Source: Burkholderiales bacterium (GTDB taxonomy: Bacteria; Pseudomonadota; Gammaproteobacteria; Burkholderiales; Burkholderiaceae_C). From it: a stretch of DNA of 64,000 nt. Location of the stretch: the NCBI GenBank assembly GCA_029268225.1, contig JAJUGJ010000011.1:1-64000 (forward strand), written 5' to 3'. Position 1 is the first letter of the stretch, and each line of letters begins with the position of its first letter. Made by a program: the position numbers and the translations under genes. Positions 60,209-64,000 of the stretch are shown piece after piece. The notes beneath the pieces are model-generated. The model was not told where the DNA came from, did not search any database, and saw nothing but the letters and a program-made list of their open reading frames with translations.

Positions 60209-61039
60209 TCACCAGAGTTGCCACCAGGGCTTGTCTGCAGGCTTCAAGGCCTCCCCGCTGAGGTAAGCGCTGTCAGGGAAGCTTTGTTTGAGCACCCGGG
60301 TGGCGTCATCACGCAATTGCACCAGCCCCAGTTGGTCATACGCTCGAGACATGATGTAGAGCGCTTCCTCGATGGCTGGTGATTGTGGATAGTCCTTGAT
60401 GGCCTGTTGGGCACGGTTGGCTGCAGCCAAATAGGCACCACGGCGCAGGTAGTAACGTGCCACGTGCACCTCGCCAGCAGCCAACGAGTTCACCACATGG
60501 TTCATTCGCAGGCGTGCATCCTCGGCATACTTGGACTCGGGAAAGCGATCCACAACCTGCTTGAACGACTCATAGGCATCACGCGAGGCCTGTTGGTCGC
60601 GCTCGGACAGGTCTTGGCGAGCCAGGCGGCCAAACAGCCCCAGGTCTTCATTGAAGTTGATCAACCCTTGCAGGTAGTAGGCGTAGTCCATTGCCGGGCT
60701 GGTGGGGTGCAGGCGGATGAACCGTTCCAGCTTGGCCAGGGCTTGCGCCTTTTCCCCGCTTCGGTAGTAGGCATAAGCCAAGTCCAGTTGAGCCTGTTGA
60801 GCCAGCAGCGTGCCGGAAGCGCGAGCTTCTACCTTCTCGAGCATCTTGACTGCGGTCTCGAAGTTGCCGTCGGCCTGTTCTGCCTTGGCGTCTGCGTACA
60901 ATTTGTCCGAGTTGATGTTCGCGTACTCGTCTTGTGGCGCGGTACCGCAAGCCGCCAAGGCGGCGCTCAAAGCCAGTGACATCAGCCCGGCACGACGGCC
61001 GGTCCAGAAGCTTGAGGATGTGTTCTTCAGCAGTTTCAC
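60209..61039 (-). CDS. bamD: Outer membrane assembly lipoprotein BamD
   Basis: 276 residues from a GTG at 61039; GTG codons at 61069 and 61090 are alternatives with longer n-regions. The lipobox is LAACG at the end of the SLALSAALAA hydrophobic core. TPR-like helices follow, including LYADAKAEQADGNFETAVKML, AQLDLAYAYYRSGEKAQAL and YLQGLINFNEDLGLFGRL. The region RDQQASRDAYESFKQVVDRFPESKYAEDARLRM is the family signature split here over helices 5-6. BamD is an essential component of the outer-membrane protein insertion machine. It is divergent from rluD, a standard arrangement. Confidence 0.94.
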   Translation of the reverse strand: MKLLKNTSSSFWTGRRAGLMSLALSAALAACGTAPQDEYANINSDKLYADAKAEQADGNFETAVKMLEKVEARASGTLLAQQAQLDLAYAYYRSGEKAQALAKLERFIRLHPTSPAMDYAYYLQGLINFNEDLGLFGRLARQDLSERDQQASRDAYESFKQVVDRFPESKYAEDARLRMNHVVNSLAAGEVHVARYYLRRGAYLAAANRAQQAIKDYPQSPAIEEALYIMSRAYDQLGLVQLRDDATRVLKQSFPDSAYLSGEALKPADKPWWQLW

Positions 61040-61150
61040 GTTGAGTTTCTTGCGGATGAGTCCGCTCACAGTCACGCCATCCGGCGCCACAATGCGCAGT
61101 ATAGAAGCCCTGCGCCTCTACTTTGCGCCCACCCCTGTTTTGATTGCCAT

Positions 61151-62302
61151 ATGGCCCGACCTACTCGTTCTGCTTCCTCCCGTCCGCTCACCGCTTCCGA
61201 GCCTGATCTGTCTGAACCCATGGCGCTCGCCCAACTTGCCGACGACGATTGGGGAGACGACGAGGCCGTCGATGAGGTGGTGGGGGACGCAGGTCGGGCA
61301 GGGCGCCCTGTTCCCGAGTCGCGCAGCCTGGAGGTTCCTCTCTCTGCCCAAGGCCAGCGCCTGGACGCCTACCTCGCCGCCTGCATTCCCGAGTATTCCC
61401 GCAGTCATCTCAAGACTTTGATTGATGAAGGATGCGTCCAGGTCAATGCCCAAGTCGCCACCTCGGCGTCTCGCAAGGTCATGTTGGGGCAGTGTGTGGA
61501 GATCTTGCTGAAGCCCACGGCGCAGAGCCAAGCGTTTGTGCCCGAGCGGATGGACCTTGATGTGGTGTTTGAAGACGAGCACCTCATGGTGATCCATAAG
61601 CCGGCGGGCTTGGTCGTGCATCCGGCAGCGGGCAACTGGAGTGGCACCTTGATGAACGGTCTGCTGGCGCATCACCCGGCAGCGGTTGATTTGCCGCGTG
61701 CCGGCATCGTTCATCGCTTGGACAAGGACACCAGTGGTTTGATGGTGGTTGGTAAATCACTGGTCGCAGTCACCGCGCTTGGGCGGGCCATCGCCGCCCG
61801 CGAGGTCAGTCGCCAGTACTTGGCGTTGGTTCAGGGTGTGGTGGCAGAAGAGTTCACTGTCGAGTCGTCGATCGGGCGTGACCCTGTCACCCGGGTCCGC
61901 ATGGCCGTTGTGCCGGCGGGCAAGCCTGCTCGCACTGACGTGAAGCGTCTGTTGTGGGGGGAGTGGGCACCTGACCAAAGTGGGGTGAAAGCTGACGATC
62001 GTCGGCCTGCGCGAGCGTACAGCGGCGTGCTCTGTACCCTGCACACGGGGCGCACGCATCAGATCCGGGTGCATCTGAGCAGCCGACGCCATCCTTTGGT
62101 CGCGGACACGCTTTATGGTGGCGTGCCTGCGTTGGGTCTGACGCGCCAGGCCCTTCATGCCGCGCGCTTGTCCTTTGTGCATCCCATCACAGGAGAGAGC
62201 CTGCGTTTCGAGGCGCCTTTGCCACCCGACATGGCAGAGGCTTGGGCCCTGTTGGAGAGCTCCGCGCGTGACGCTGCACAAAATTTGGCTTCTGGTGCAT
62301 AA
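61151..62302 (+). CDS. rluD: 23S rRNA pseudouridine synthase RluD
   Basis: 383 residues. An acidic, poorly conserved N-terminus of about 60 residues precedes the S4-like domain (about 62-125, GQRLDAYLAACIPEYSRSHL). The catalytic domain has GIVHRLDKDTSGLMVVGK with the catalytic Asp and TGRTHQIRVHLSSRRHP. RluD modifies U1911, U1915 and U1917 (E. coli numbering) in helix 69. The N-terminal extension is longer than in E. coli. It is divergent from bamD and lies upstream of scpB. Confidence 0.94.
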   Translation: MARPTRSASSRPLTASEPDLSEPMALAQLADDDWGDDEAVDEVVGDAGRAGRPVPESRSLEVPLSAQGQRLDAYLAACIPEYSRSHLKTLIDEGCVQVNAQVATSASRKVMLGQCVEILLKPTAQSQAFVPERMDLDVVFEDEHLMVIHKPAGLVVHPAAGNWSGTLMNGLLAHHPAAVDLPRAGIVHRLDKDTSGLMVVGKSLVAVTALGRAIAAREVSRQYLALVQGVVAEEFTVESSIGRDPVTRVRMAVVPAGKPARTDVKRLLWGEWAPDQSGVKADDRRPARAYSGVLCTLHTGRTHQIRVHLSSRRHPLVADTLYGGVPALGLTRQALHAARLSFVHPITGESLRFEAPLPPDMAEAWALLESSARDAAQNLASGA

Positions 62303-62568
62303 TGGCAACCCAGATGCAGGGCGAAAAGCCCTGACACCAGTGGCTTTGAGAAAAGCGCGACTGACTGGCCGGTATCCTTGTGTGTTGCTGGCCATCGCCT
62401 CTGACGAGGCCTCCTGTTCAGACTGATGCCCGCGTGCTCGCCCGATTTGCCCTGTTCGGCAGCGTAACGGGCTTATAACGAGTCCCTCTGTGCCGGCCCG
62501 ATTGCTGGCGTTTGGTTTGGTTGACGGTGCTGCAGATGTGGCCGTCGTAGACCTTCACGATTGAAGAG
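62303..62568. other. rluD-scpB intergenic region
   Basis: 266 bases with no supported gene. A short hairpin AGGGC-GAAAA-GCCCT lies at about 62317-62331 and another, GCCTC-TGAC-GAGGC, at about 62397-62410. A promoter for scpB is probable but was not resolved. Confidence 0.35.
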
Positions 62569-63339
62569 ATGGAAGTCCTCGATCCTCAGGATGCCGAGCG
62601 CATCCTGGAAGCCGCACTGCTGTGCGCCAGTCAGCCGATGACGGTGCGAGACATGCGTCAACTGTTTGACAACGCCGTGTCGGCAGACGCGGTGCGTGGC
62701 ATGTTGGACAAGCTGTCTGCGCAGTGGTTTGGTCGTGGGGTGGAATTGCGCGAATTGGCCTCAGGGTGGCGGTTTCAGACGCGGGCCGATGTCCAGGCTC
62801 ATCTGGATCGACTCAATCCGGAGAAGCCGCCCAAGTACACGCGAGCCACGCTCGAAACGCTCGCCATCATCGCTTACAAGCAGCCTGTGACACGAGGTGA
62901 CATCGAAGACATCCGGGGCGTGACAGTCAGCTCCAACATCATCAAGCAACTTGAAGACAGGGGCTGGGTTGAGGTGATCGGCCACCGTGATGCGCCGGGG
63001 CGACCAGCTTTGTTCGCCACGACCAGGCAGTTTCTCGATGATCTGGGGCTCGCATCGCTCGCGCAGCTGCCCACGCTGGAGGGGTTGCCCGTCAGCCAGG
63101 GCCTGTTGCCGGGGCTGGATGACCTGATGCCAGATGCCGTCTCTGACGATGCCGGATCGAATGCCGAGCAGTCGTCCATTCTTGAAACCGAACTCGGTGC
63201 GATTGAAGCACCCCTTGAGCCTGCTTCGGCAGCCACCTTTGCTGATGCGCAGTCCGATGTGGTCGGCGCGTCCATGACATCGTCTGATGCTTTTGAATCG
63301 CCAGGCTCTGATGTCGTCTCTTTTCCTTCCGCATCATGA
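62569..63339 (+). CDS. scpB: Segregation and condensation protein B
   Basis: 256 residues. Tandem winged-helix domains cover about 1-165, with [18 protein letters not shown] at the start, [27 protein letters not shown] as the family signature and [25 protein letters not shown]. The C-terminal 80 residues are acidic and low-complexity. ScpB works with ScpA and SMC in chromosome organisation. No scpA gene lies within the window. Its stop overlaps rluB (ATGA at 63336-63339). Confidence 0.95.
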   Translation: MEVLDPQDAERILEAALLCASQPMTVRDMRQLFDNAVSADAVRGMLDKLSAQWFGRGVELRELASGWRFQTRADVQAHLDRLNPEKPPKYTRATLETLAIIAYKQPVTRGDIEDIRGVTVSSNIIKQLEDRGWVEVIGHRDAPGRPALFATTRQFLDDLGLASLAQLPTLEGLPVSQGLLPGLDDLMPDAVSDDAGSNAEQSSILETELGAIEAPLEPASAATFADAQSDVVGASMTSSDAFESPGSDVVSFPSAS

Positions 63340-64000
63340 CCGCTGAAAACGTGCCCATGCAAGATCCTCAAGAACAGTCCCTGGTCACCGAAGAGGTGGT
63401 CAAGCCCAAACGTGTGCGTCGCACCAAGACGGCCGAGCCGGCTCAGGCCTCCGCCGCCGTTGTTGCCGATGTGAGTGAAGCCGTGCCGGCCTCGAAGCCC
63501 AAGCGTGCACCGCGCAAGAAGGTTGCCGAGCCGGTTTCCGGTAATGTAGAGGTCGATGCGACTTCCAGCGCTGCCGTCGTGACTGAGGCGCCATCTTCCG
63601 AAGCCGAGCAGCCTGTCAAGCCCAAGCGTGCGCCGCGCAAGAAGGTTGTGGAGTCCGTTGTGGCCGAAGCAGCTCCGATGGTGGCTGAAGTCGTCGAGTC
63701 TTTCTCTGAGGTTCAGCCGGTTGCTGCGCCGGTCGATGTGGCGGTTGAGGCTGCCGATGCTGTGCCAGCCGTCGATTCGGAGGAGGCAGCGCCGCGCGGA
63801 GAGCGAGGCCGTCGTGAGCGTGGTGATCGCCGGGGTCCTCGTGCAGATCGTCCGCCTCGTGAAGAGCGCCGCCCTCGCATGGCAGAAGGCGAGCAGGCAG
63901 ATGATGCTGCAGATGAGGCCGAGGAAGGTGTTGAGCCGCGCCAGGGCTCGCGCCGTGCGGCCATCGCCGCCGAACAGGCCACTGAGGTCTTCGCCGAATT
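63336..64000 (+). CDS. rluB: Ribosomal large-subunit pseudouridine synthase RluB, N-terminal extension only (runs off the window)
   Basis: Open to the window end, with 221 codons visible from the ATG at 63336. The visible part is a long, charged Ala/Lys/Arg/Glu-rich extension with two copies of the motif PKRAPRKKV (about residues 54-62 and 95-103) and an Arg-rich [18 protein letters not shown] segment. The S4 and catalytic domains would be beyond the window. The rluB name rests on position: rluB after scpB is a conserved arrangement, and betaproteobacterial RluB proteins often have such extensions. The identity is inferred, since no catalytic motif is visible. Confidence 0.7.
   Translation, partial: MTAENVPMQDPQEQSLVTEEVVKPKRVRRTKTAEPAQASAAVVADVSEAVPASKPKRAPRKKVAEPVSGNVEVDATSSAAVVTEAPSSEAEQPVKPKRAPRKKVVESVVAEAAPMVAEVVESFSEVQPVAAPVDVAVEAADAVPAVDSEEAAPRGERGRRERGDRRGPRADRPPREERRPRMAEGEQADDAADEAEEGVEPRQGSRRAAIAAEQATEVFAE
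63496..63646 (+). repeat. Direct repeat in the rluB extension
   Basis: Two copies of a near-identical 27-base unit encoding PKRAPRKKV (starting near 63499 and 63623) lie about 124 bp apart and differ at a single visible base. They encode basic patches in a disordered region. Confidence 0.6.

Overview
The window is a contiguous stretch of core chromosome from a high-GC betaproteobacterium, most likely order Burkholderiales. The evidence is gene order typical of that group: fabH-fabD-fabG-acpP-fabF-rpoE-rseA-mucD-lepA-lepB-rnc-era-recO-pdxJ-acpS-nagZ, then rne/rluC, hslVU-dksA-COG0523, corC-lnt-glyQ-glyS-gmhB, and bamD/rluD. A zinc-finger-less DksA of a type I associate with betaproteobacteria, class I-type fatty acid synthesis genes and GTG/TTG starts fit as well. 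I cannot assign a genus. I see no tRNA, rRNA, CRISPR array, insertion sequence, prophage or plasmid-type gene; coding density is high and the gene set is almost entirely housekeeping.

Layout. 1-6.7 kb: the start of ychF (minus), then a coupled signalling pair, an HD-GYP response regulator and a very large multi-PAS hybrid histidine kinase with receiver and HPt domains. 6.7-12.7 kb: a ubiquinone-type hydroxylase, dsbC, an M61 peptidase, a small membrane protein, a tetrapyrrole-methylase-type methyltransferase and maf/yceF. 12.7-19.3 kb: yceD-rpmF-plsX-fabH-fabD-fabG-acpP-fabF, the fatty acid/phospholipid cluster, punctuated by intrinsic terminators that probably tune the stoichiometry of L32 and ACP. 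19.3-32 kb: a YgfX-like protein, rpoE, rseA, mucD (rseB is absent from its usual place), then lepA, lepB, a DUF4845 protein, rnc, era, recO, pdxJ, acpS and nagZ, many with ATGA overlaps. 32-37 kb (minus): an acyl-CoA synthetase with a well-defined promoter/operator, and rne with a long leader. 37.7-41.7 kb: rluC, a HAD phosphatase, a Rieske protein, an S49 peptidase and an HDOD protein. 41.9-49 kb: a chalcone-isomerase-like secreted protein, coaX, hslU, hslV (with a sigma-32-type promoter), a STAS protein, dksA and a His-rich COG0523 GTPase. 49-56.3 kb: corC, lnt, glyQ, glyS, gmhB and a YgjP-type metallopeptidase. 56.3-64 kb: an MBL-fold hydrolase, beta-carbonic anhydrase, aceK, bamD, rluD, scpB and the 5' end of rluB.

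Functional themes are envelope biogenesis and envelope stress (bamD, lnt, mucD, rseA/rpoE, gmhB, dsbC), lipid synthesis, translation and RNA processing (lepA, rnc, era, rne, three Rlu pseudouridine synthases, glyQS), and protein quality control (hslVU, lepB, several peptidases). I do not see an obviously new multi-gene system. The most interesting signals are non-coding: an intrinsic terminator whose T-run touches the lepA start codon, a structured rpmF leader, a sigma-E-like promoter between rpoE and rseA, a perfect operator palindrome on the -35 of the acyl-CoA synthetase promoter, and palindromes in the long rne leader.
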